Shown here one piece after another: positions 19,766-29,514 of a stretch of DNA of 64,000 bases. The translations under genes were made by a program, and so were the position numbers. The stretch covers positions 64,836 to 128,835 of the forward strand of contig MU603967.1 in NCBI GenBank assembly GCA_025201845.1, written 5' to 3'. The stretch's first letter is position 1. Each line of letters begins with the position of its first letter. The notes beneath the pieces were generated by a model. It did not search any database. It had not been told where the DNA came from and saw only the letters and a program-made list of their open reading frames with translations. Origin of the DNA: Martensiomyces pterosporus. Its lineage: Eukaryota > Kickxellomycota > Kickxellomycetes > Kickxellales > Kickxellaceae.

Positions 19766-21253
19766 ATGGATACTGAGCAGCACCTTAGCGGCAGGGATGG
19801 CTGGCCTCGCAGACGCAGCCCACTGCCTGCCACCCTGCTACACGGAGCCATCTCGCCGCGTCGCCGCAAGAGCCCAAGCGCCCTGTCTCCAAAGCCATCC
19901 CTGTCGAGCCTTCACTTTGGCACTCCTGTCTCAGACAGCAGCGACTTTTGGGAGACAGAGACGATCTCCTCGAGTGCAGGCACTCTAGTGGCGCGGTCCT
20001 TGAGCGCAGACATTCGTACTGGAGACAGCGGCGATGATTACATACTCTCCTCGCAAATCAAGCAGCAGAAGCGGACAATCAGCGAACTGACCAGGCAACT
20101 TGACAACCGCGAGGCGGAGATAGCAGAGTACTTGCAGCAGATACAGAGCTTAAAGGCCAGTGTGGAGGATGCACGTAGACGTGCGCATGCCGACAGACAG
20201 GCCGTGGTCAAGTGCGAGGAGCAAATTCACTGGCATGAGGAGCAGCTGCGTGTGCAGCAGGATGAAGTGAGCAAGCTGAAGAGAGCTCATCAAGCGGCAG
20301 CGAATCAGGCAGAGAGGAGACACCAAAGTGCGCTTGGCCGAGTCATGCACAAGCTCGAGCGCGCAGAAAGCGAGACCATGAAGCTAGCCAGCCGCATAAA
20401 GGACTTGTCCAGCGAGCTGGAGGAGGCTAGGCTTAGCAAAGAGGATGAGCAGAGCGCGAAGAAGCTGCTGTCGGAAAAGCTCTTGAGTGCCCGGCTGGCT
20501 GCTGCCCACACGACAGAGATTGCTGCTGCGCTGATAGCAAAGCTTGATGAGCGCAAGCGCTATGTCGGCGAGCTGGAACGGCAGGTCAGATCTCTGCAAG
20601 CGATAGCTGCTGTACGTAGCAGCTGTATCAGTACTGAGAGCAGCAGCAGCATGGCTTTGGCGCCTGGCCCAGTGCTGCAAGCCGGCAGCCACTCGCTCTA
20701 TGCGGAAATCGAGAAAGCCACGAGAGCAGCAGGCAGCGCGAATGGTGAGGAGGCAGTGCGTATCCAACACCAGCCGTCGCCGCTGCCTGCGCCACTCCCC
20801 TCGTTGCGTCTCATGGCACGCGAATGGCCGCCGGCTTTAGCAGTGACTCGCGAAACCTCTCCTGCTGCTGTGTTGACATATGCACCACTTGCCGGCGCGG
20901 CAGAACACAGCGACATGCCAAGAGGAAATGATATGGCCGACAATGCCAGCGGCAAACGGCCAATTTACCAGCCCCTGGTGGACAGCTCTGTGCTGCTACA
21001 CACAGCCGCAGTCGCTCCGCCAGCCCCTGCAGGCAAGCTGTACTGGCTAGCTGTCTACTTACACTTGATCTGGTCGTTTTATGTCCGGCTGTGGGTGCGC
21101 CCCATCTGGTGCGTGACAAGCATGGTGCTTAGTGCTGTGCTTAGCTGCCTGGTGCTCAGGCCGCTGGAGCAGCTGATTCCCAGGCACCTGCTAAAGGTGG
21201 CGAGGTTAAATACCAGCAGCGACGTAGCTACAGAAACCAGTCGCCGCCTCTGA
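19766..21253 (+). CDS. Coiled-coil protein with C-terminal membrane anchor, family not recognised
   Basis: The product is 495 residues from an ATG at 19766; the open frame upstream of it is leader-like. The N-terminus (about 90 residues) is Ser/Pro/Arg-rich and disordered. A long coiled coil runs roughly from residue 95 to 280, with heptad-like Leu/Ala/Glu/Lys/Gln (for example QQKRTISELTRQLDNREAEI). A Pro/Ala-rich linker follows. A hydrophobic C-terminal region (LYWLAVYLHLIWSFYVRLWV, then MVLSAVLSCLVL) ends about 30 residues before the stop. The layout suits a tail-anchored tether of the ER, nuclear envelope or Golgi (golgin-like), facing the cytosol. That role is inferred; no specific family signature is seen. 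Confidence 0.8.
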   Translation: MDTEQHLSGRDGWPRRRSPLPATLLHGAISPRRRKSPSALSPKPSLSSLHFGTPVSDSSDFWETETISSSAGTLVARSLSADIRTGDSGDDYILSSQIKQQKRTISELTRQLDNREAEIAEYLQQIQSLKASVEDARRRAHADRQAVVKCEEQIHWHEEQLRVQQDEVSKLKRAHQAAANQAERRHQSALGRVMHKLERAESETMKLASRIKDLSSELEEARLSKEDEQSAKKLLSEKLLSARLAAAHTTEIAAALIAKLDERKRYVGELERQVRSLQAIAAVRSSCISTESSSSMALAPGPVLQAGSHSLYAEIEKATRAAGSANGEEAVRIQHQPSPLPAPLPSLRLMAREWPPALAVTRETSPAAVLTYAPLAGAAEHSDMPRGNDMADNASGKRPIYQPLVDSSVLLHTAAVAPPAPAGKLYWLAVYLHLIWSFYVRLWVRPIWCVTSMVLSAVLSCLVLRPLEQLIPRHLLKVARLNTSSDVATETSRRL

Positions 21254-21889
21254 ACTTTGTGCATCTCACCTGTAACAACCTGATTTTTAGTGTACCTTTG
21301 TACCGCTGTATTAGCTGTCTTTTTTTGTTATCTGTAGCCTTCAATGTGAAGCTTGCTTTGTGTGGCCGGCATCCTCCAAGCATGCGCGGTGATGGTGCAT
21401 GGAGCTTTGTGCGATAGAGCCTCAGCCCTCTGAATGCGAGGTGGCGCTCATGCCAGCAGGCTAATCTCCAACTCACCCATCCTTCTGCCCCCTGAAACAG
21501 GCAGCCCACTTGCCGATATTATCTGCTCCGGATGGCAGCCGAGTTGTTTTGTTCCACATGTCCTTGTCGCTTAGGCAAACATGCACAGGCGTAGGGTGGG
21601 GCGGAGGAACGCGAGCTACCGCGCTGTGCAGCAGAATATGCTCTAGACGAAAACAAAATAGCATCGGCTTGCTTGCCTGCCTGTGTGCTCTCTCGGCAAC
21701 ATAAAATAAAGGGCGGTGGGCCTCCCACCTTTCAGAGCAGCACCTGAAAGCCATCGCTTCGCTTCACTGGCACCGCCTTCTCCCTTAGCGCTATCACCCC
21801 CGTCACACATCTTTCATTTTGTTGGCAGGGTCTCCTCCTTATCAGCACCAGCGCCAGTCAACCGAGTGGAAGACATCGTGTCGAGCAGA
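21254..21889. other. Intergenic and probable leader of the UNC93-like gene
   Basis: 636 nt between two plus-strand genes. The open frame in front of the UNC93-like ATG (21716-21889) is Ser/Pro-rich and CT-rich and reads as 5' leader rather than protein. A TATA-like ACATAAAATAAAG lies near 21700. Confidence 0.4.
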
Positions 21890-23299
21890 ATGGTCCGCTA
21901 CCATAGCCCCCTCGCGCAGGTGCTCATAATCAGCGGCGTGTGCTTCCTGTGCCCTGGGATGTTCAACGCTCTGAACGGTCTCGGAGGTGCGGGCCAGCTG
22001 GATACGCACACAACAAACAACGCCAACACTGCCCTGTACACAACATTCGGTGTTTTCAGCATAGCTGGTGGCGGGATTGTGAACGTGTTTGGAGTGCGCT
22101 ACACAGCCTCGGTATCCTGCCTAACTTATGCGGTTTACACGGGCTCGTACATATACTACAACAACACTGGAAACGGAATATTGACAATCATATCAGGCGC
22201 TATACTGGGTGTCGGCGCCGGCGTTCTTTGGACAGCACAGGGCACGATAATGGTCTCGTATCCTACAGAGAAGGAGAAGGGCAAGTTCATCTCGATCTTT
22301 TGGGTGATATTCAACCTGGGCGGACTCATCGGCGGGATACTGCCATTTGCCATCAACTTCTACCGCTCCGGCTCCCTGACAGACTCCGTCTATGCCTTGT
22401 TTGTCGTTCTCGAGTGCGCTGGCTCAATAGCGGCGCTGTTCCTGATCCCGCCCATCTGCGTGGTGCGCGATGATGGCTCACACGCAACCATCGTCAAGTC
22501 GCCGAGCGCGCGCCAAGAGTCGCTAGAGATCCTCAAGCTGTTCAAGAACAAGTGGATGCTGCTGCTGCTACCCATGTCCTTCACGTCCAATTTCTTTTAC
22601 GGGTACCAGTTCTCGCAGTACAACGGCGCGATATTCACCCTGCGCACGCGTGGCTTCAACAACCTGCTGTACTGGGCGTCGCAGATACTCGGCTCCTACG
22701 TGCTCTCGTTCCTCCTCGACTTCCCAGGCTGGCCACGGCGGAAGCGCGGCATCTATGCAACAGCCATCATGGCTGTGGCGTTCAACGCTGTCTGGGCATG
22801 CACGCTGGCTGTCCAGCTGAGGTACACAAAGGGAGCGGATGCCACGGACTATCCTGGCGGGCTCATCGACTTTCTCCAGACCGAAAGAGCCGGCGCACCT
22901 ATCACTTTGTACTTTTTCATGGGGCTTGTAGACTCGTGGTACCAAACGCTCGCATACTGGGTCATCGGCACCCTGACCAACGATTCGAGAATCACTGCTA
23001 GGTATGTGGGGTTCTACAAGGGCGTGCAGTCGCTGGGTGCCGCCGTTTCGTGGCAGATCGGCGCCAGAGAAGTGCCATTCCTCAACCAGGTAATTGGCAA
23101 CTGGGCTCTGCTCCTCATCTCCCTGCCAACGATCATCTACACCGTGGCACATATAGAAGACCGTGCGCTGGACGAGCAGCTGATCTGCACGCTCCACAAG
23201 GACGAAGGCGCCTCGATGAATACGGGCAGTCTATTTCCTATACTTAAAGATACCCACACCCCCGGGCATATCCCTCTGACAAAGCACACTGTGCTATGA
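21890..23299 (+). CDS. UNC93-like (DUF895) major facilitator superfamily protein
   Basis: The product is 469 residues from an ATG at 21890 (MVRYHSPLAQVLIISGVCFL). Eleven to twelve hydrophobic segments are visible. UNC93-family hallmarks include the first-helix motif CFLCPGMFNALNGLGGAGQ, ALYTTFGVFSIAGGGIVNVFG, GAILGVGAGVLWTAQGTIMV followed by SYPTEKEKGKFISIFWVIFN, and a mid-loop KNKWMLLLLPMSFTSNFFYGY. The late segment TARYVGFYKGVQSLGAAVSW is also typical. Fungal members are plasma-membrane or endomembrane transporters of undefined substrate, with some linked to siderophore or ion handling by annotation only. Single exon. Confidence 0.92.
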   Translation: MVRYHSPLAQVLIISGVCFLCPGMFNALNGLGGAGQLDTHTTNNANTALYTTFGVFSIAGGGIVNVFGVRYTASVSCLTYAVYTGSYIYYNNTGNGILTIISGAILGVGAGVLWTAQGTIMVSYPTEKEKGKFISIFWVIFNLGGLIGGILPFAINFYRSGSLTDSVYALFVVLECAGSIAALFLIPPICVVRDDGSHATIVKSPSARQESLEILKLFKNKWMLLLLPMSFTSNFFYGYQFSQYNGAIFTLRTRGFNNLLYWASQILGSYVLSFLLDFPGWPRRKRGIYATAIMAVAFNAVWACTLAVQLRYTKGADATDYPGGLIDFLQTERAGAPITLYFFMGLVDSWYQTLAYWVIGTLTNDSRITARYVGFYKGVQSLGAAVSWQIGAREVPFLNQVIGNWALLLISLPTIIYTVAHIEDRALDEQLICTLHKDEGASMNTGSLFPILKDTHTPGHIPLTKHTVL

Positions 23300-23393
23300 A
23301 TACTAGCATGCTGCCACGCACACACCGCTTTTCTTTACGACAAGCAGAAGCATGGATTGGAAAATTGCACTTGACAAGAAAAAGCTAGGCATG

Positions 23394-23816
23394 CTAATCA
23401 GTGCTTGGTATGGCTGCGATTAGCGCTGATGACGGCTTTGATGCGTCTGGGCATACTCCCAGCGAGTCCTTGGCATGCTGGATGCGGTATATGATTCTAA
23501 ACCCCTCACAGCTGTTGCCAGAGCTCCTTCTTGTCACTGGGATGAGCAGTGCACTTCTTCGGCTGGCACTTGAAAATAGCCCAGAGGTGGGTAGCAAGGT
23601 TTAGGTCTGGTGATTGCGATAGCCACGGGAGAACACCCAACCCACTACTCGCGAGCCATGCCGCTGCTACCGGCGGACGTGTGCTGAAAACTATTTCTGC
23701 AGAAACTGCTACATTCCGTTGCAGCACGTTTGCGTATATTCATATAATGCCAAGAAAGATGGATACGAAGCATACAAGTGCCGCCAACAATATACATGAG
23801 CACTGTGCAGCTGTGC
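23394..23816 (-). mobile_element. Decayed Tc1/mariner-type transposase fragment
   Basis: Pieces of a Tc1/mariner DDE transposase C-terminus appear in order on the minus strand, spread over different frames. A segment near 23700 reads SFQHTSAG, where the family has FQxDNxPxHTS, so the second catalytic Asp region is deleted. Then comes WLASSGLGVLPWLSQSPDLN with THLWAIFK (about 23560-23660), then KKELWQQL. Finally 23457..23398 encodes SMPRRIKAVISANRSHTKH and a stop, the classic Tc1 end. Frameshifts and an internal stop make it non-functional. No terminal inverted repeats were found by eye, and the N-terminal DNA-binding part is missing; the 3' end of the thioesterase gene abuts it. Confidence 0.85.
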
Positions 23817-24767
23817 CTAGTCCTGTACACGGAGTGCCCTTTCCTTGTGTGGCGCAAAGTACTTGGAAACTATGTCGCGCAAGGATGCTTCGTCTATCTG
23901 CATGTGCTTCCCTTCAAGAGTCAGGAATGCAAGCTTACCGCCCTCGTCCAGCTCACGCAAGCCCAGCCAGTCGTCAGTGTACAATGTGGTGTTTTGCAGC
24001 GGGATTTCGTTGTCCTCTTCGTCGACAAACCCAAACCACGAGGACGAAGGCGGGCTAATCATCGACTCGTTGCTGAACCTGACCAAGACCATCTTGTCCA
24101 GGGCAAGAATCCGATCGCGGTACGCCTCGTTCCTCTCATCCAGCTCGGCATTGATATCTGGCAAGAATATGTTGTACTGCAAGTACTGGTCAACTCTGGA
24201 GGGGTCTTTGAAGTACTGTGCCTGTATCACATGGTCGCGGATATACCATGAGTAGACCCCCCTGGCGGCCAGCTGCCGCATCCACTGGCACAGCACGTCC
24301 CCTTTGTTTTCGCACTCGGGCACTTTGGCCACTCCAGTGTGGGGCGAACCAAATGTCACCAGAGTATTTGCTTGTATGGCTGGGCATCTTTGCACAAGTG
24401 CGCGAAGGAAGAGCCCGCCCTGCGAGAACCCAAGTAGATTGACGCCTTGCTGGAGCTCGTCGATGCTGCTCAAGTCGTCACACACAAGGGCCAGTTGGTC
24501 GTTGATGTTGCCAAAGAACCCAGCGTTGCGGTCAGCGCTCTCGCTACTGCCCAGCTGCACGGAGTGCACAAACACGCCAGGCATCTCATCCTCAATGAGC
24601 TTTGTAACAAAGCCCATCGACTCGGTGCAGCACGTATCGCCCATTCCATGCCAGATGACGACTGGGGTGGGGCTATCAAAGCTGTGGTGTGCGCCGGCAG
24701 CGGAGGCCAGCAGAGCCGAAAGGCTTCCAGTGCATAGTGCAATACGGGATATTGATGCGAAGAGCAT
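23817..24767 (-). CDS. PPT1: Palmitoyl-protein thioesterase (PPT1-like)
   Basis: The product is 316 residues from an ATG at 24767, with a signal peptide (about 1-25, ending ASAAGA). Family motifs are VVIWHGMGDTCC, LQQGVNLLGFSQGG (nucleophile Ser115), LRALVQRCP, QYNIFLPDIN, SWFGFVDEED, IPLQNTTLYTDDWLGL and LEGKHMQ (His288). The enzyme removes S-acyl groups from lipid-modified proteins in the vacuole/lysosome. The position of the human catalytic Asp233 (motif FLNDS) is Glu234 here (FSNES), giving a Ser-Glu-His set. Otherwise the sequence is full length and collinear with animal PPT1 (306 residues). A CACGTG lies at 24912-24917, about 145 nt upstream of the ATG. Confidence 0.95.
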   Translation of the reverse strand: MLFASISRIALCTGSLSALLASAAGAHHSFDSPTPVVIWHGMGDTCCTESMGFVTKLIEDEMPGVFVHSVQLGSSESADRNAGFFGNINDQLALVCDDLSSIDELQQGVNLLGFSQGGLFLRALVQRCPAIQANTLVTFGSPHTGVAKVPECENKGDVLCQWMRQLAARGVYSWYIRDHVIQAQYFKDPSRVDQYLQYNIFLPDINAELDERNEAYRDRILALDKMVLVRFSNESMISPPSSSWFGFVDEEDNEIPLQNTTLYTDDWLGLRELDEGGKLAFLTLEGKHMQIDEASLRDIVSKYFAPHKERALRVQD

Positions 24768-24952
24768 TTGCTGTTTTTATTCGCGTGAGGGTGAACATAT
24801 AGGAAAGAGAAAATAAGCAGAGTGGGAAAGGCGCAGTCCACGGGGGGCGTGGAGGCGCCAAGCAGCCCTTGAAATCACTACTTCCGACCAGTGCACGTTT
24901 ACGGGCACTGCCACGTGGAGTCTAGACGGCATGGTGATGGTGCATGGAGCAC

Positions 24953-27900
24953 CTAGAGCTTGAGCTTTAGACGGCGCAGAGGGAATTTTTTGCGCAGATA
25001 TGTGCGGACTGGTCCATAGACCACGACGATCTGCCACAGGTTCGACGCAGCCATGTTTGCAATCGAATAGCCCCAAAGCGTCCATTTGGCGTAGTCAGGC
25101 AGCACGTTGTTACCGATTGGGCTGTTGTACTTTTCGATGTACCAGGTCGGCCGCTTGAATCCCAAGCTGACCAGGACATCGGGGTCGCCACAGTTGATAC
25201 GGAATGTGCACGAGAGGCGGCTGGGAGGCGCAAGCTGTGCATACGAAATCATGATGATGAGCATGGCCCACACGCCTAGAAGGGCCGGGTTGAAGAACCA
25301 AGAGCGGCGGTGCCGATAGCCGTAGTTGACCAAGAACCCGTTGTTGATAAACTGGTACATGACCACATACGTCATGATTGCTGCCTCATAGTTGTCGCCC
25401 AACAGGTACCACTTCATCAGGTCAACGGTCGACGAGTCGAATTCCTTGCAGCGGAAGAACGACTGGCGGTATGTCCAAACCCAGACGCATGCCATGAAGC
25501 ACCAGTTGATGGCCACGACACCCAGGACGGACGACATGATCTCGGGGCCAAGAAGACGCGCAGTGGGTCTGTATTTTGCCAGCTTTGTCGCCGGAGGAAG
25601 GAACGTTACGGTGATGGCCATTGACGTGGCAACCAGCGAGTCAATAACCATCCAGATGGGCTGCGACATGCTGTCGGCATGATAGAACGAAATCAGCTTT
25701 TGCATTGTCATTGTTGTGCCGTAGAGGACCAGTGCGCGGTAGTTCGCAAACGACGTGGCGAGCCCTGCGCGGCTCTGTATCAGCAGCTCAACACACGACA
25801 TGATGGAGCGGTTGCTCGATGCAAAGGGCGAGACGATCGATGCCTCGGCGTCTGACAGCGCAAGGCCGACGTGGGCAGCACGCAGGGCGCCGCAGTCGTT
25901 GCCGCCGTCGCCGCACATGGCTGTGACACCGTGCTCCATGTGTAGCTGCACGCAGCGCACCTTGTCGTTGGGCTTCATGCGCGCAAACACGCGTGTGTTG
26001 AGGAGGAGCGGGCGGAGCTGGTCGCTGGCATCCAAGTGCTGGAATGCAGTGCCTGTGACCGCGAGCTCAGCAGCGGGGAATCCATCCGGCCCAATCTGCG
26101 CCAAATACGGCGAGATATCCTCGACAGGCTCGTCGCTGTCCACATTGGTCCACGAGACACGGCCTGTTTTGCTGTCCATGTCGCCAAGCAGCACGGCGTT
26201 GTTGGGAGGGATCATGCCGCACTGGCGCGAGATGTAGATTCCAGTAAGCGCAGTGTCGCCTGTGATCATCACCGTGCGCGTCGACCCGCCCTTGAGGTCA
26301 GCAATAGCCTGCTCGGTGTCTGGCTTCAGCATGTTCTTGAAGACAAGGAGGCCAATAAAGTTGCAGCCCGACTCGATGTCGTCCTGTGAAAGGTTTTTGA
26401 GCTGGTCAATGTGCACATCCAGCACCTTGTGTGCAATGGACAAAACGTAGCAGCCTTCGCGTGCAAGCTCAGCGCACGCCTTGTCGTAGTCGGAAGGAAC
26501 AGAGCCAGGCCTGCTGATGCTCTTGATGCGCTCGAATGACCCCTTGACAAAGACATGGATCTTGCCAGTGCTCTCCTCTTGGACAGCAACAGACATTGAC
26601 GCACGGGCATGAACAAACTCGAACCGGCGAACAACATGCAAACTGCCCAGCCGAGATCCTTCGGGCGGGGTTATCTTGTCCAAGTATGTGGGGCTGTCAG
26701 CAAGCGACCACTTTGACGCGCGGAATTGCTCGATGTCGACCGGGTTGCCGATGAGCTGCCCATTCAGATCCGTAACTGCGTGGCAGCTAGCAACGCCTAG
26801 CTGGAACAGCTCGCCCGAGCTAGGCAAATCCCCGCTGAACATGTCGAACGCTGCAACGCTGGACTCGGCCGCAGAGGAAGAGCTCACCGTCTTTCCGCCA
26901 TAAAACTCCAAGCCCTCCTTAGTCAGGGTCCCTGTCTTGTCAAAGCAGAAGATCTGGACCTTGCCAGCCATCATGATGCGCTGAGGGTCGACACAAAAGA
27001 TCCTCTTCTTTTTCAGCCTGTGTGCAGCCATGGACTGCCCAGCAACAAGACCCGCAGGAAGGAGCGGCGAGATCGCCTGAAGCATGCAGAACATTCCGTA
27101 GAACCAGGTAGCTACGCGCGAGCCCTTGTAAAAGTAGATGGCCATGCCCATGCAGAACAGAGCGTAGCAAACCAGGATTGTCAGCACAACCTTGAGCTGC
27201 TCGTCAAAGATGAACGAGATTGGCTGCGGGAACAAGATCTTGCGCACGAGCCTTCCCTTGTCTGACGCCGTCCCCGTGCGGTGCACAAGGCCAAGCACGC
27301 TGGAGTCGGTAAGAAAGTCTCCGGCAGAGTGCAGGATGGGCTGCACCTGGCTGATAATGGTGCCCGAGTAGAGCTGGTTGTTCTTGTTCGCAGCAGCATC
27401 AAATGGCGTGTCGTCGATGCGCAGAGGGAACTTGCGCACAGGCAGAGCCTCGCCGGTTAGCGATGCCTCGTCGACCACGGCGTTGCCACAGATCAGGACA
27501 CAGTCGCAGCTCATGTGCATGCCTGTTGTCAGCTGGATGACATCGCCTGGGACCAGGTTGCGAGTCGACATCTCAGCCCACTGGCCACTGCGCCGCACCA
27601 TCACCTGGTCATCCTGCTCGGCCATGCGCTTGAGGCGCTCCTCGGAGAGCTTGCGGACCACCATGTTGAATGTGAACGCCAAGAGAATGACGCTCATGTC
27701 AACGAGGCCGACTTGCCAGTAAAAGTCGTAGAAGAATAGCAAGAGCGAGAGCGACTGGTACAGCGCGATGAAGCTGGTTATCTGGCGTACAAAGGCAAAG
27801 AACCAGTTGGGCACGTAGACCTCGATGAAGTTGGGCCCGATCAGCTCCGCTCTAGTTTCGGCCAGCTCCGCTGAAAGCCCGCCAGCCTTGGAAACAAAGT

Positions 27901-29514
27901 CGCTGTTCTTGTGGCCAAGATCAAAGGTAAAGGGCGCAAACTGGTCGTCAGACTCGTCATGCACAAAGCGCGTGCACTGGTAGGTGAAGTACTTGCGGCC
28001 CTGTGCGGTTTTGTTGAGCGGGCAGGTGGTCACGGTCCAGTCCCAGCCAATCAGCCACTTGAGCTTCTCAGCACCGCGGCGAACATGGTCCACGAGGAAG
28101 CTGCGCTCGTTCTCCAGCATGATCTGGGGCTCAATCCTGTGCTCGACACACACATAGTCGCCATGCTGGGGCGCAGTCTTGACGCGGAAGAAGTTGCGCA
28201 AGCGATGTCTGGTGACGTTGACAGTAACGACCATAAAGACAAACAAGCACCACATGAAGATGAATGTCTGGTTGCCCAGGACACAGTCGCCGTGTGAAAG
28301 GATGCATGCACCGCCAGCGGGGGTATTGGGCAGACTGCCGTAGAAATCGGCGGTGAGGGCAAAGAGGTAGCAGAGCCAGACCAGAGCGAGGAAGAAAAGG
28401 AGCCAGGCCATTGCTGTGCCAAAGATGCTGTTGCGGTATCCGCTCAGCCGAGTGTTGTCGCTGGTGAGGTCGCTGGCTAGCTCGTCTTCTGTGTTGGCTG
28501 CAGCACCAGAAGCCACCTGCTTGTCGGCCGATGCGGACATGATAGAGTCCACGCCGCTTGCAGAGCCGTTCTTGGCAGATGTGGTGTTTAAGCCAGGTTC
28601 ATGGACAGAGCCAATGCGGGCCTTTTCCGCAGAGCCCGTGCTGCTGCCAGAGCCAACATCCCTGCTGGCCGGCAGCCAGCCCCTGCGAATGGACTCCTCG
28701 CTGATGCGCTTGAACGAGTACCAAATGCCAAGCAGTCCAACGTAGCCAAACAACACAGTGAACACAGCAATCCACATGGGCTCGTGAAAGCTGTACATGG
28801 TCTGAGGCTGCTTTGGGCACTCTGACCAGACGCCCAGTGGCCCTGAGCCGCTGGCTGTATGGCGCGGCCAATGCGTGCCCCAGGTGCCAAAATCGGACTG
28901 GTTGGAAATGTCTGCCTTAGCAGCACAGGCATCGCGGATTTCCTTCTTTGCCTCCCAGCTGTACAGCTCAGCGATCGTCACATTGCCCAGGATAGGACAG
29001 GGGACGAGGTCTATTGCTGCCGATGGAAGTTTGCTGTGCTTCCATCCGCAGTAGCATGGGTTGGCGGCATTGATCTCGTCTGTGCACTCGCTATGGCACA
29101 GACCGTCATGGCAGAGCTGCTGGTTACTTGGGCAGCTGACTTGCTGGGGGCAGCTGCCGAGGTCGTAGACGCAGATGGCTGGGCAAGACCTGACTTGGTT
29201 GAGCTCCGGAGGACACGATGAGCCATCAGCAGCCCATCTGTTGACTAGGTTGTTTGCAGTGGTAAAGCGGTAGTAGGTGCCAGGTGTTGAATGGCAGCAC
29301 CAACAGCAGCAGAGTTTAGGGTGGGGGATGTGAGCATGTTTTGGCGCAGCAAACAGTGGGTGCGACTGGGAAAATTGCAGATGAGACTATTGTGCTTACC
29401 TGTGTTCCATAGTGGCTTGGCTGCTGCCGAAGCAAAGAAAAGAGGTAGAAGCGCAGCTGTGGCACCGATGCTGCGCGGTCCTCTCGGATGGCCGCCAGGT
29501 GGTAGACGTACCAT
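24953..29514 (-). CDS. P5-type (P5B-like) ATPase with secreted Cys-rich N-terminal domain, paralog 1
   Basis: Two exons: 29514..29400 (38 codons plus 1 nt, before gtaagc) and 29244..24953 (after ctag), giving 1468 residues. Exon 1 is a signal peptide (ATAALLPLFFASAAAKP). Residues about 40-110 are Cys-rich (CPAICVYDLGSC, LCHDGLCHSEC, NPCYCGW). A first membrane pair starts at MWIAVFTVLFGYVGLLGIWY. The pump core follows: actuator SLTGEALPVRK; M4 ISPLLPAGLV; phosphorylation motif DKTGTLTKEGLEF (Asp807); nucleotide-domain KGSFER; hinge MITGDTALT; GDGGNDCGALRAAHVGLALS, which is P5-type; and C-terminal membrane segments ending in a basic tail. P5B pumps (ATP13A2, Ypk9) export polyamines or cations from endolysosomes. 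The substrate here is unproven, and the M4 motif differs from PPxLP. Confidence 0.92.
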
